Positions 52,433 to 60,606 of a DNA stretch of 64,000 bases are shown here, piece after piece (position 1 is the stretch's first letter; every line of letters begins with the position of its first letter). The notes below the pieces were generated by a model, which was given only the letters and a program-made list of their open reading frames with translations, did not search any database and was not told where the DNA came from. A program made the translations under genes and the position numbers. Source of the stretch: Chitinophaga skermanii (GTDB lineage Bacteria > Bacteroidota > Bacteroidia > Chitinophagales > Chitinophagaceae); contig NZ_QLLL01000004.1 of assembly GCF_003259335.1 (NCBI RefSeq), forward strand, positions 263,689-327,688. The letters run 5' to 3'.

Positions 52433-54013
52433 ATGAAAAAAAAGTTCACATTGTACGTTGTACTATTAATGGTTGGCGGGATATTTTCCACCAACACCTT
52501 ATTTGCCCAAATATCGGCCCAATTGGAGCCTTACTTTGAACGCTATACGAATTTCATCACCAGCAACAAGCAAGACAGTATTGTGTTGTTTGCCCAGCGT
52601 ACCAAAATGGTGAAGGATACTGCACGGTTAAAAACAAGGCTGGCTGCGGCCTTCAGTGGTAAAACGTTTTCTCATTTTAACTTCTTGGTAGTGGGCGGTT
52701 ATGGCTCGAATACGCCGGTAAGAAGTAGTAGGGGAGATGAGGGGTCGGATTTAGATCTTAACCTCTTATTCAAAATTAACAATGGTATAGCAGCCACTAT
52801 TTCTGCTTATACTTTTAAGGAGCAAGTGAAGCAGTGGTTGCAACTGGTGTTTCCGAATACGGCTAATTCTACTTACCAGTTTGAGATGAAAGACCCTGTA
52901 GTGGCTATCAAAGCAGACACTACCTTTCCTGATGGCAGCAACCTGGTATACCATATGGATATTGGTTCATTCAACCAGTTAAACGTGCCACACAATCCAG
53001 CTTGTCTTCCTGCTAACTTGTGTTCAGAAATGGCATGGGGCAGAAATTCTGATAATGCAGTAGAAGACCCTGCCACTTGGAACGAAACTGCTTCCCCGGG
53101 ATTTGTGAATTCTTTCAATACAAAATTCCCTGTTACTACGGTGGCGGGTAACAAGGTATTAAGCGTGTGTAAAATATTTAAGTTTTGGAATAAGACAGCC
53201 AACTACTCGGCTACCGATGATGACATACCGCCTTCACTTTCTTATTTAGTTGCCAGCTATTATTGGGCACCTACTTATGCGGCTCCTCCATACCGTTTAC
53301 AACAATTGATAGCCGTTGTAGACAGTTTACGTAAAAATGTGTTCAATAACAATTGTACGAATGTTGCCGGGGCAACGCTTAACGTTCCTTTTTATACTTC
53401 TACGAATGCCAACTTGTTGAATAAAATGAGTGAAACCGGGCTAAGAACCTTTTGTAATTCATTACAAAAGCTTTCCGATACATTGCACTTCGTAGCAGCT
53501 CAAACAAGCTTGCCAAGGGCCTTACAAGCGCTTAGTAATGTATTGCCTTACTTTAACAATGCACCTGCCGGTACATTTAAGTTGGTATCCGTAAATTCTA
53601 GTCAAATTGTATCTCCTAAGAATGATGGTACGGGTTGGGGCGATACATTGGTTCAATATACCAATACCAGTGCAAATACTAGGAAATGGACATTGGGGAA
53701 TATCCAGCTTTTGCCGAATGGTCAAACCTATTATATCATCTCCAATGCACAGAGTGGCCTTGTAATTGACAACCCTTATTCATCATTAACAGCAGGAACG
53801 CCTATGACGCAATACGGGTATAACAATGGCGACAACCAGAAATGGGAAATTACTTTTATTGGGTACGACGCAAGTAATAGGCAGATTTATCAAATAAAGA
53901 ATAAGAAAAGTGGCCTATTGCTAGATGTAGAATATCCTTGGGGAACAGGCGCAAGAATTATACAATGGCCTTCGAATGGTGGCGATAACCAGCAATGGTA
54001 TTTAGAGCAGTAG
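52433..54013 (+). CDS. Exported nucleotidyltransferase with ricin-type lectin domain
   Basis: 526 residues in three parts. (1) A Sec signal peptide, MKKKFTLYVVLLMVGGIFST then NTLFAQ. (2) A nucleotidyltransferase core: FLVVGGYGSNTPVRSS carries the G-S motif (91-92), GSDLDLNLLF gives metal ligands Asp 106 and Asp 108, and LVYHMDIGSF gives a third Asp (176). KVLSVCKIFKFWNKT and PPSLSYLVASYYW (about 241-278) resemble the helical half of CD-NTase/OAS enzymes, where a 'LlKyWn...SyhLE' pattern occurs. (3) A beta-trefoil (about 380-526) with repeated Trp ends TRKW, NQKW and NQQW, as in ricin B-type lectins. Known CD-NTases act in the cytoplasm and sit beside effectors; this one is exported and none is nearby. 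No T9SS sorting tail was seen. The true reaction and target are unknown. Confidence 0.75.
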   Translation: MKKKFTLYVVLLMVGGIFSTNTLFAQISAQLEPYFERYTNFITSNKQDSIVLFAQRTKMVKDTARLKTRLAAAFSGKTFSHFNFLVVGGYGSNTPVRSSRGDEGSDLDLNLLFKINNGIAATISAYTFKEQVKQWLQLVFPNTANSTYQFEMKDPVVAIKADTTFPDGSNLVYHMDIGSFNQLNVPHNPACLPANLCSEMAWGRNSDNAVEDPATWNETASPGFVNSFNTKFPVTTVAGNKVLSVCKIFKFWNKTANYSATDDDIPPSLSYLVASYYWAPTYAAPPYRLQQLIAVVDSLRKNVFNNNCTNVAGATLNVPFYTSTNANLLNKMSETGLRTFCNSLQKLSDTLHFVAAQTSLPRALQALSNVLPYFNNAPAGTFKLVSVNSSQIVSPKNDGTGWGDTLVQYTNTSANTRKWTLGNIQLLPNGQTYYIISNAQSGLVIDNPYSSLTAGTPMTQYGYNNGDNQKWEITFIGYDASNRQIYQIKNKKSGLLLDVEYPWGTGARIIQWPSNGGDNQQWYLEQ

Positions 54014-54082
54014 GATGTATGGTGTAGGATAGACTAATTCCCGTCACGATCTAACATCAATGGCGTGTTCATGACTAAAATA

Positions 54083-54121
54083 AAAAGCGGCTGTACCAGT
54101 TATAGATGGGCAGCCGCTTTT
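54083..54121. terminator. Shared terminator of convergent genes
   Basis: AAAAGCGGCTG and CAGCCGCTTTT pair around a 17-base loop, between the NTase-lectin gene and the nucleotidase gene. Confidence 0.88.
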
Positions 54122-54139
54122 CTAGTTATGATATAATTT

Positions 54140-54673
54140 CTATAGTAGTTTATTGGCAACATCTTCCCAGTTCATTACGCGTTCGTAGCCTTCGGCGTGT
54201 ACGTTATGGTGCCCATGGTAGAGGAACGGTTTGCCTTTGAAGTGAACGAAATTGCGCGTGAGGTCGTCGATCATATAATCGGTTTGTACCACGCTTTTAT
54301 CGCCACAGAGGCAGTATTGGCGCCAAGTTAAGTAAGGGAAGAACTCTTGTAGCCATTGTACTTTATCGAGTAAGGAATTGGGGAATTCCATAGCGGCAGA
54401 TACAATGAATACACGGTATTTCTTGTTCAGTTCTTCAATTACGCGTTGTGCATCGGCGAAAATATCGAGGTCGCGGAAGAAGCCGGGTGTATTGAGATAT
54501 TGTGTAATGATGGCTTTGTGTTCCGGTGGCACTACTTCGCCAAAGTGTTTGCCATGCATTTGATCGTCGGTGAATGCTACGCCGTAATCGCGGTAATACC
54601 AAGCGCGGGCTTTGGAGATTGGGTCGGCAATTGTTTCGTCCATGTCGATGGCAATAGAGGGAATGTAATCCAT
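54140..54673 (-). CDS. 5'(3')-deoxyribonucleotidase, HAD superfamily
   Basis: 177 residues. The HAD nucleophile is in IAIDMDETIADP (Asp 9, with the acid-base Asp 11), motif II lies in VFIVSAAMEFPNS, and the acidic motif near the end is YMIDDLTRNF. The layout matches the NT5C-type nucleotidase family, which removes phosphate from deoxynucleoside monophosphates. It converges on the secreted nucleotidyltransferase gene, sharing a terminator; the position is suggestive but gives no proof of a joint pathway. Confidence 0.87.
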   Translation of the reverse strand: MDYIPSIAIDMDETIADPISKARAWYYRDYGVAFTDDQMHGKHFGEVVPPEHKAIITQYLNTPGFFRDLDIFADAQRVIEELNKKYRVFIVSAAMEFPNSLLDKVQWLQEFFPYLTWRQYCLCGDKSVVQTDYMIDDLTRNFVHFKGKPFLYHGHHNVHAEGYERVMNWEDVANKLL

Positions 54674-54759
54674 GATATTAAAAATATTTCCGTTTTAAAA
54701 TAGAGTAAACTAAGTTACGCTGATTTTAAAAGGAATACAACCCGGAATTTGTTAAGCTT

Positions 54760-56019
54760 TTACACCGCTCTTCCAGCAATGGTTTGCGCGGATATATAAC
54801 CGGAAGTCCATGCGTTTTGGAAATTGAATCCACCGGTAATACCATCAATATCTAGTATTTCGCCGGCGAAGAATAAGTTGTTATGTAGTTTACTTTCGAA
54901 CGTGTTGCTATCGACTTCTTGTAGATCTATTCCTCCACAAGTAACAAACTCTTCCTTGAACGTTGTTTTTCCTTTTACAGGGCATTCCATGGAGGTAAGT
55001 AGCTTCATCAGTTTGTTTTGTTCTTTACCAGGTACTTCGGCCCAGCGTGTTTCTTCGGCGATGCCTGCTTCTTGTAATAAGAAGTGCCATAGGCGTGATG
55101 GAAGACCGAAGGGCGATTTATTATATATTTTTTGGGAAGAGAGCTTTTGTCGTAATGCAGGCCACTCTTCGCGGAGGGCGTTTTCATTACTACCAGGTAG
55201 CCAGTTTACAATAGCCGTGAAATCGTAGTTTTTCTCTTGCAGTAAACGTGCGCCCCAAGCGGATAAACGTAAGATAACAGGGCCACTCATGCCCCAGTGA
55301 GTGATGAGTAAGGGACCATTTTCTTGCAACTTCGTACCTACAATTTTCACTTGTGCATTGGGTACCGATACGCCCATCAGTGCTGTAATGGGGTTTTTCG
55401 GCATATTGAACGTGAATAAGGAGGGTACGGGTGAGCTAATGGTGTGGCCGATTTTGGCGAGGTACCCGAATTTATCGGCCGTGGCATAGCCACCGGCGGC
55501 AACACAGAGATAATCGCAACGGAGTGTTTGATTGTTTTGTAGTTGTAATTCCCATTGACCATTTTCCAGTTTGCGGAGGGCTTCAACACTGGTGTTAACG
55601 TTGACCCGTACTTGGTAAGTACTGGCTTCGTTGAGCAGGCAATCGATAATGGTTTGCGAGCTATCGGTAACGGGGAACATACGACCATCTGGTTCGGCTT
55701 TCAGTTTTACTTGGCGATCTGTGAACCATTGGATGGTATCTTTTACAAAAAAGTGGTGGAAGGCTTTTTTAAGGAACTGTTGGCCGCGTGGGTAACGTTT
55801 AGCCATTTCCGTTATACTGTCGAGGTGATGTGTAACATTGCATCTACCGCCGCCTGAGACCTTTACTTTGGAAAGCAGTTTGCTTGTTTTTTCGAGAATG
55901 GTTACTTGCAGGTTGGGGTTGAGCCTGGCTGCATTTACGGCGCAAAAGAAACCGGCTGCACCGCCGCCGATTACAATTAATTTCTTAGGATGCCCGTTCA
56001 ATTTCTTATCATTCCCCAT
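54760..56019 (-). CDS. FAD-dependent oxidoreductase, HI0933/YhiN-like
   Basis: 419 residues. The dinucleotide fold KLIVIGGGAAGFFCAVNAAR is at the start, then the family mark KTSKLLSKVKVSGGGRCNVT. A Gly-rich late motif GEILDIDGITGGFNFQNAWT closes the FAD site. HI0933/YhiN-like flavoproteins (BaiN/RdsA group) have FAD and NAD(P)-binding folds; the substrate of most members is not known. Single gene, divergent from the MG2-like gene. Confidence 0.9.
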   Translation of the reverse strand: MGNDKKLNGHPKKLIVIGGGAAGFFCAVNAARLNPNLQVTILEKTSKLLSKVKVSGGGRCNVTHHLDSITEMAKRYPRGQQFLKKAFHHFFVKDTIQWFTDRQVKLKAEPDGRMFPVTDSSQTIIDCLLNEASTYQVRVNVNTSVEALRKLENGQWELQLQNNQTLRCDYLCVAAGGYATADKFGYLAKIGHTISSPVPSLFTFNMPKNPITALMGVSVPNAQVKIVGTKLQENGPLLITHWGMSGPVILRLSAWGARLLQEKNYDFTAIVNWLPGSNENALREEWPALRQKLSSQKIYNKSPFGLPSRLWHFLLQEAGIAEETRWAEVPGKEQNKLMKLLTSMECPVKGKTTFKEEFVTCGGIDLQEVDSNTFESKLHNNLFFAGEILDIDGITGGFNFQNAWTSGYISAQTIAGRAV

Positions 56020-56247
56020 AAAAAAGCTAATAATTCAGTAGATTTAAAGCGCAAAAATAGGAACAATTCCTACAAAAGCATGCAACAACAAAAGAACCTA
56101 ACAAGCGTACCCGTCGATAAATTTCTTAAAAGCGTCTTAAAAAAAATGCCAACAGGCTTTTCGCGGTAGGAGAGTTATACGAATTCATGTATATTTAACG
56201 CGCTATAAAGAATCGAAGTACGCATTTTTAAACCCACGCCGTATACC

Positions 56248-58746
56248 ATGCCAAAAGCAAGAAAAAGGCCATTTAAAATAGCCGCCTATCTGAGTGTGAT
56301 CGTCGTAACCATTGCTTCGGCATTGGCCTTTACGCCGGTTTTGGATTGGTCGGATGAGCTATTAACGGCCATCGTGAAATACAATACCCGCAACCCGCAA
56401 GAGAAAGTGTATTTGCACTTTGATAAGGAATATTATGCCGCCGGTGAAACCATTTGGTTCAAAGGTTATCTTACGTTGCAGGGTACCCCTGCAGTAGATG
56501 CCCGTACCTTGTATGTAGAGTTACGTGACCGCGATGGTAAAATCGTGCAAAAGAAGAAGTTGTATGCTGAAGGTGGTACTTCGCCGGGTAACTTCGATTT
56601 GCCGACCGACATGAAACCAGGTATTTACCAAGTAAATGCATATACCAGTTGGATGTTGAACTACGATTCAGCCTTCCACTTCTATAGAAACATTGAAATC
56701 TTCAACCCGAACGATAAACCTGGGGCTACGGCAGCTGCAAAACCGGGCGCAAAACCGGCTCAACCTGCTAAAACAACAGCCACCACCGAGAACCCTGATC
56801 AATTTGCTGTGCAGTTCTTCCCTGAGAGTGGGAACCTTATTACCAACGTTAAAACGAACGTTGCATTTAAAGCCATTGATGGGAATGGCTTCCCTGTGGG
56901 TGTAACAGGTGAAGTGAAAGATAGCAAGGGTAAAACCGTAGCTACTTTGAACGTTGTGCATGATGGGATGGGTGTATTTGAATTTACCCCGGTAGCCGGC
57001 GAAAGCTATACGGCATCCGCAAAATCGGAGAAAGGAGTTGCCAAGCAATTTGCATTACCGGCGGCCGTAACTACCGGCGCAGTATTACAAGTGTTTAATC
57101 GCCAGAACAGGATATTCTATTTAACGAGCTTCCCAGAGAATGCGGAAGCTAATACAGATTACTTGTTAGTGGCGGAGATGCAAAACCAAGTGGTGTATAA
57201 AGCTACGCTGAATGCTTCGGAAGGGCGCATTTCGGGGTTCATACCTACGAAAGACTTGCCATCGGGCATTGTAGGTTTAACGGTTTTAACGAAGAAAGGG
57301 GAGCCTTTAGCAGAGCGTTTAGTATTTGTACAGAATAACGACTTGTTACAGTTTAAGATTGAAGAGAAAGAAATTCATATTAATCCCCGCGAGCAGAACA
57401 TATTAACATTCGAGGTACCGAAAGGCACCGTGGGGTCTTATTCTGTATCGATTACAGATGCTGAGCAAGTAACCATGAATCCTTACATGAATAACATTAT
57501 TTCGAATACTTTGCTTACGTCGGATATCAAAGGATATGTACATAACCCAGCTTATTACTTTAAAGACACCACGGCCAATACCTTGAAGGCTTTGGATTTG
57601 GTGATGATGACCAACGGCTGGCGCAGGTACACTTGGAAACAAGTAATTGATAATGATACTACTATTAATAAGTTTCCTTACGAACAAGGTATCCAAATCA
57701 AAGGCTCGGCCTTTACGAATGGTGGTAGATTACCATTGGTAAATGGTGCTGTGAACTTGATTATAACTGTACCCAAAGATTCGGCACAAAGTATTTCATC
57801 TGTGAATACCGACGATAAGGGGAACTTTATTTCGGATAACATGCTATTTAGAGATACGGCCGTTATCTACTACCGTGGCCAGAAAAACGATAAATTAAAC
57901 CGTACCGTAGAAGTAAGATTTGATCAACACTTCTACGATAGTAAGGGCGACTTCTTATCACCTTTCCCGGTAAGGGCATTGGTTACCGTGAATAAAGACA
58001 CCTTACAACGTTATTTAGCCACCGTTAATCAATCGAACATTATTAATAAGCGATTGAATAGTAAAACCATTCAATTAAAAACCTTCGAGGTACAAACAAA
58101 GAAGAAAACTGCAACGGAAGAAAGAGAGGAGAAATATGTACGCGGTATGTTTACTTCTACGAATGCCTATACATTTGATTTCGTGGAAGAAGACCCGATC
58201 GCCATGAACGTATTCCAATACTTGCAATCTCGAGTGGCTGGTCTTCAAATTACCGGCGATATTAACAACCCGAAAATTACATGGCGTGGTCAAAGTGTTG
58301 CCCTCTTTTTGAACGAAATGCAGGGTGATGTACAAATGTTAGCGAATCTTTCGGTACAAGATATTGCCTTAGTGAAAGTATTGCGGCCTCCATTTATGGG
58401 AGCGCCAGGTGGCGGTGCCGGGGGTGCTATTGCTGTATATTTAAGGAATGGTTCTGAACCAAGAAGTAAATCAGAAGCTCCGCAAGGTTTACCCACTATT
58501 CGTGTAGCAGGTTATAACATTGTGAAGGAATTCTATTCGCCTAACTATGGTTTGAAAATACCGGAGCACGAGTTACCAGATAACCGTACTACCTTGTATT
58601 GGAACCCGTATCTGGCGGTTGATCCTAAAACAAATCAAGGTACCATCAAGTTCTTTAACAACGATTTTTCGAAGCAATTCAAGATTATTGTTGAAGGGAT
58701 GGATGCAACGGGAAATATTGGTCGTATTGAATACCTCTTGTGGTAA
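56248..58746 (+). CDS. Large exported MG2-like protein with TonB plug-like domain
   Basis: 832 residues. After a basic start, a membrane/signal segment (about 10-30, IAAYLSVIVVTIASALAFTP) leads to a macroglobulin-like (MG2) region: KVYLHFDKEYYAAGETIWFK, YVELRDRDGKIVQKKKLYAE and KPGIYQVNAYTSWMLNYDSA. The C-terminal half includes a plug-like piece (FQYLQSRVAGLQITGDINNP, IALVKVLRPPFMGAPGGGAG) but no barrel. Similar proteins are frequent in Bacteroidota, often near TonB receptors, with unknown roles at the cell surface or in the periplasm. An Ala/Pro-rich linker (KPGAKPAQPAKTTATTE) separates domains. Confidence 0.75.
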   Translation: MPKARKRPFKIAAYLSVIVVTIASALAFTPVLDWSDELLTAIVKYNTRNPQEKVYLHFDKEYYAAGETIWFKGYLTLQGTPAVDARTLYVELRDRDGKIVQKKKLYAEGGTSPGNFDLPTDMKPGIYQVNAYTSWMLNYDSAFHFYRNIEIFNPNDKPGATAAAKPGAKPAQPAKTTATTENPDQFAVQFFPESGNLITNVKTNVAFKAIDGNGFPVGVTGEVKDSKGKTVATLNVVHDGMGVFEFTPVAGESYTASAKSEKGVAKQFALPAAVTTGAVLQVFNRQNRIFYLTSFPENAEANTDYLLVAEMQNQVVYKATLNASEGRISGFIPTKDLPSGIVGLTVLTKKGEPLAERLVFVQNNDLLQFKIEEKEIHINPREQNILTFEVPKGTVGSYSVSITDAEQVTMNPYMNNIISNTLLTSDIKGYVHNPAYYFKDTTANTLKALDLVMMTNGWRRYTWKQVIDNDTTINKFPYEQGIQIKGSAFTNGGRLPLVNGAVNLIITVPKDSAQSISSVNTDDKGNFISDNMLFRDTAVIYYRGQKNDKLNRTVEVRFDQHFYDSKGDFLSPFPVRALVTVNKDTLQRYLATVNQSNIINKRLNSKTIQLKTFEVQTKKKTATEEREEKYVRGMFTSTNAYTFDFVEEDPIAMNVFQYLQSRVAGLQITGDINNPKITWRGQSVALFLNEMQGDVQMLANLSVQDIALVKVLRPPFMGAPGGGAGGAIAVYLRNGSEPRSKSEAPQGLPTIRVAGYNIVKEFYSPNYGLKIPEHELPDNRTTLYWNPYLAVDPKTNQGTIKFFNNDFSKQFKIIVEGMDATGNIGRIEYLLW

Positions 58747-58763
58747 ACGGTACAACTTTTCAT

Positions 58764-58798
58764 AAAAAAAGAGCGCTCTTACCGGGCGCTCTTTTTTT
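58764..58798. terminator. Shared terminator of convergent genes
   Basis: AAAAAAAGAGCGC and GCGCTCTTTTTTT pair perfectly around a 9-base loop and serve both flanking genes. Confidence 0.93.
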
Positions 58799-58812
58799 AT
58801 GTGCGGACGTGA

Positions 58813-59205
58813 TTATTTCATTTCCGTACAAATTTCTACCAAGAAACCGTCGAGGTCGCGAACATAAGCCACTGTTTGGCCCCAAGGTTTTACGAGGGGA
58901 GCTTGGTACAAAGTGGCGCCATGTTTTATGGCATCGGCCACTAGTTTCTCTACATCGTCGGTAATAAAACCGATTTCAATCCCGAAAGGTTTTTCTGCCA
59001 GGGAAGCAGCTTGGAAACCATCTTTCAAATTGCTGGCAGCAAGTGTTTTGGAAGCAAAAGACAGGGTTGTTTCGCCGGTAAGGAGTTCTCCGTAATCATT
59101 GTCGGGCGTTACAAATGTGCGTGTGCAAGCGAACGCGTTTTCATAAAATGTAACCGATTTTTCTACGTCGGCTACGTAAAGGATCGTGTACTTGAATTTG
59201 ATCAT
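58813..59205 (-). CDS. VOC (glyoxalase-like) family protein
   Basis: 130 residues, single VOC module. The two beta-alpha-beta-beta-beta halves are visible: YTILYVADVEKSVTFYENAF and FITDDVEKLVADAIKHGATL, ending VAYVRDLDGFLVEICTEM. The Glu near the end and others may hold a metal. Members include glyoxalase I, dioxygenases and antibiotic-binding proteins; the substrate cannot be assigned. Confidence 0.85.
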   Translation of the reverse strand: MIKFKYTILYVADVEKSVTFYENAFACTRTFVTPDNDYGELLTGETTLSFASKTLAASNLKDGFQAASLAEKPFGIEIGFITDDVEKLVADAIKHGATLYQAPLVKPWGQTVAYVRDLDGFLVEICTEMK

Positions 59206-59261
59206 GTTGACGTTACTTTTTTGTCGACTTACAAGGTAGATGATTTCTTACGGTCAAAAAA

Positions 59262-59290
59262 ATAGGATGCGTTATAAGTATGCATCCTAT
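59262..59290 (-). terminator. Terminator of the folK-dNK operon
   Basis: ATAGGATGC and GCATCCTAT pair, followed by a T-run on the minus strand, about 29 bases beyond the kinase stop. Confidence 0.85.
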
Positions 59291-59318
59291 GTTATAAAAA
59301 AATTCGAAAGGTTTATTG

Positions 59319-59951
59319 TTAGGGGATTTGTAAGTAGTGAATCCCGGGTTCGTATTCTTTCTCTAAAGCTGCTACGATTAATTGGAAATCGGCTTCATTT
59401 TTCACAAAATCGATTTTAGTGGAATCGATCATGAGGGTACGAACGGGGTGTTGCTTGATGTATTGCATGTACATGTCGTGTACATTTTGCAGGTATTCAT
59501 CGGCAATATTTTGTTCGTAGGAGCGGTTTCGTTTTTTGATATTGGCTTGTAGGAGGTCGACCGGCGCATTGAGGAACACGAGTAAATCGGGTTGTTTGAG
59601 TTGCGGGTTGATGATCTCGAACAGTTTTTGGTAGAGGTTGTATTCATCTTCAGCGAGGGTTACCTTGGCAAAGAGGAGGCTTTTGATGAATAGGTAATCG
59701 GAAATAACCATGGGCGAGAATAGCTCTTGCATGGAGAGCATTTCCTTGAGTTGTTTATAGCGTTCGGCCATAAAGAATAGTTCGAGTGGGAACGCGTATT
59801 GATCTGGACTTGCATAGAACTTTGGCAAGAACGGGTTATCGGCAAATTCCTCTAAAATTAGTTTTGCTTTAAAATGATCGGCGAGTTTGGTAGCCAAAGT
59901 GGTTTTACCGGCGCCGATGTTGCCTTCTATCGTTATGAACGGGTAACGCAT
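59319..59951 (-). CDS. Deoxynucleoside kinase
   Basis: 210 residues. Walker A is EGNIGAGKTTLA near residue 9. The substrate segment ILEEFADNPFLPKFYASPDQ has the Glu that binds the sugar. PLELFFMAERYKQLKE and the lid KRNRSYEQNIADEYL complete the dNK pattern. It phosphorylates deoxynucleosides for the salvage of DNA precursors. It follows folK by 21 bases in the same direction, so the two are co-transcribed. Confidence 0.92.
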   Translation of the reverse strand: MRYPFITIEGNIGAGKTTLATKLADHFKAKLILEEFADNPFLPKFYASPDQYAFPLELFFMAERYKQLKEMLSMQELFSPMVISDYLFIKSLLFAKVTLAEDEYNLYQKLFEIINPQLKQPDLLVFLNAPVDLLQANIKKRNRSYEQNIADEYLQNVHDMYMQYIKQHPVRTLMIDSTKIDFVKNEADFQLIVAALEKEYEPGIHYLQIP

Positions 59952-59972
59952 GTTTCTATAAATCGCTTGCCT

Positions 59973-60464
59973 TTATTGAACTGGAACAAATGTATGCACC
60001 GGCAGATGGTCGGGGCATTCGTGTAATAACTCCGCTACGCTTTTATGTAGTAGGGGGTGTTGGTAGGAAGGCACGATGTCGGCCATGGGTACCAATACAA
60101 ACCGCCGTAAATGCATACGAGGGTGGGGGAGTTCGAGTTGTGGGGATTGTATCACCACGTTGTTAAAGAAAATAATATCGATATCGATTACCCGTGCTCC
60201 CCATTTTTCTTGGCGAACACGGCCTATTTCTTGCTCGATGCTCGAGGTAACGGCTAATAATGCGGCCGGGTCGAGCGAAGTAGTTATTTGTAAAGCTTGG
60301 TTTAAGTAATCGGGTTGTTGCACATTTCCCCAGGGCGCAGTTTCGTACAAAGCCGATTGGGCGGTAATTTCGCCGGCTTTGGCATGAATTAATTCCCGCG
60401 CTTGTTGTAAATGTTCAACGCGGTTTCCTAAATTGCCACCTATAAGTATTATCGAAGTATTCAT
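59973..60464 (-). CDS. folK: Hydroxymethyldihydropterin pyrophosphokinase
   Basis: 163 residues, normal for HPPK. ILIGGNLGNRVEHLQQAREL at the start, the EIGRVRQEKWGARVIDIDII core with the Asp pair that binds magnesium, and LPHPRMHLRRFVLVPMADI are all family marks. It transfers pyrophosphate from ATP to the pterin in folate synthesis. Its promoter box TACTTTTG (60480-60487) faces that of sppA across an inverted repeat. Confidence 0.94.
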   Translation of the reverse strand: MNTSIILIGGNLGNRVEHLQQARELIHAKAGEITAQSALYETAPWGNVQQPDYLNQALQITTSLDPAALLAVTSSIEQEIGRVRQEKWGARVIDIDIIFFNNVVIQSPQLELPHPRMHLRRFVLVPMADIVPSYQHPLLHKSVAELLHECPDHLPVHTFVPVQ

Positions 60465-60478
60465 GTATTTTTAACAGC

Positions 60479-60540
60479 CCAAAAGTAGCCATATTCCTTA
60501 TTTTTGAAAATATTTAAAAGGAAGGAACCCCTACTTTTGG
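60479..60540. promoter_or_regulatory. Symmetric divergent promoter region folK/sppA
   Basis: CCAAAAGTAG (60479-60488) and CTACTTTTGG (60531-60540) are exact inverted repeats. Each contains TACTTTTG, an exact -7 box, pointing outward: minus strand for folK, plus strand for sppA. The leaders would be about 10 and 60 bases. Confidence 0.65.
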
Positions 60541-60606
60541 TTATAAAACCCATTGATAAACAGCTCAAATGCCCGGTGGCATTGTTTTTTAAAATTTAAA
60601 TGATAT

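Noticed and set aside
52018..54673. CBASS operon around the nucleotidyltransferase
   Set aside because: The enzyme has a signal peptide, and neither neighbour is a CBASS effector or Cap protein; the nearby HAD protein is a convergent nucleotidase.
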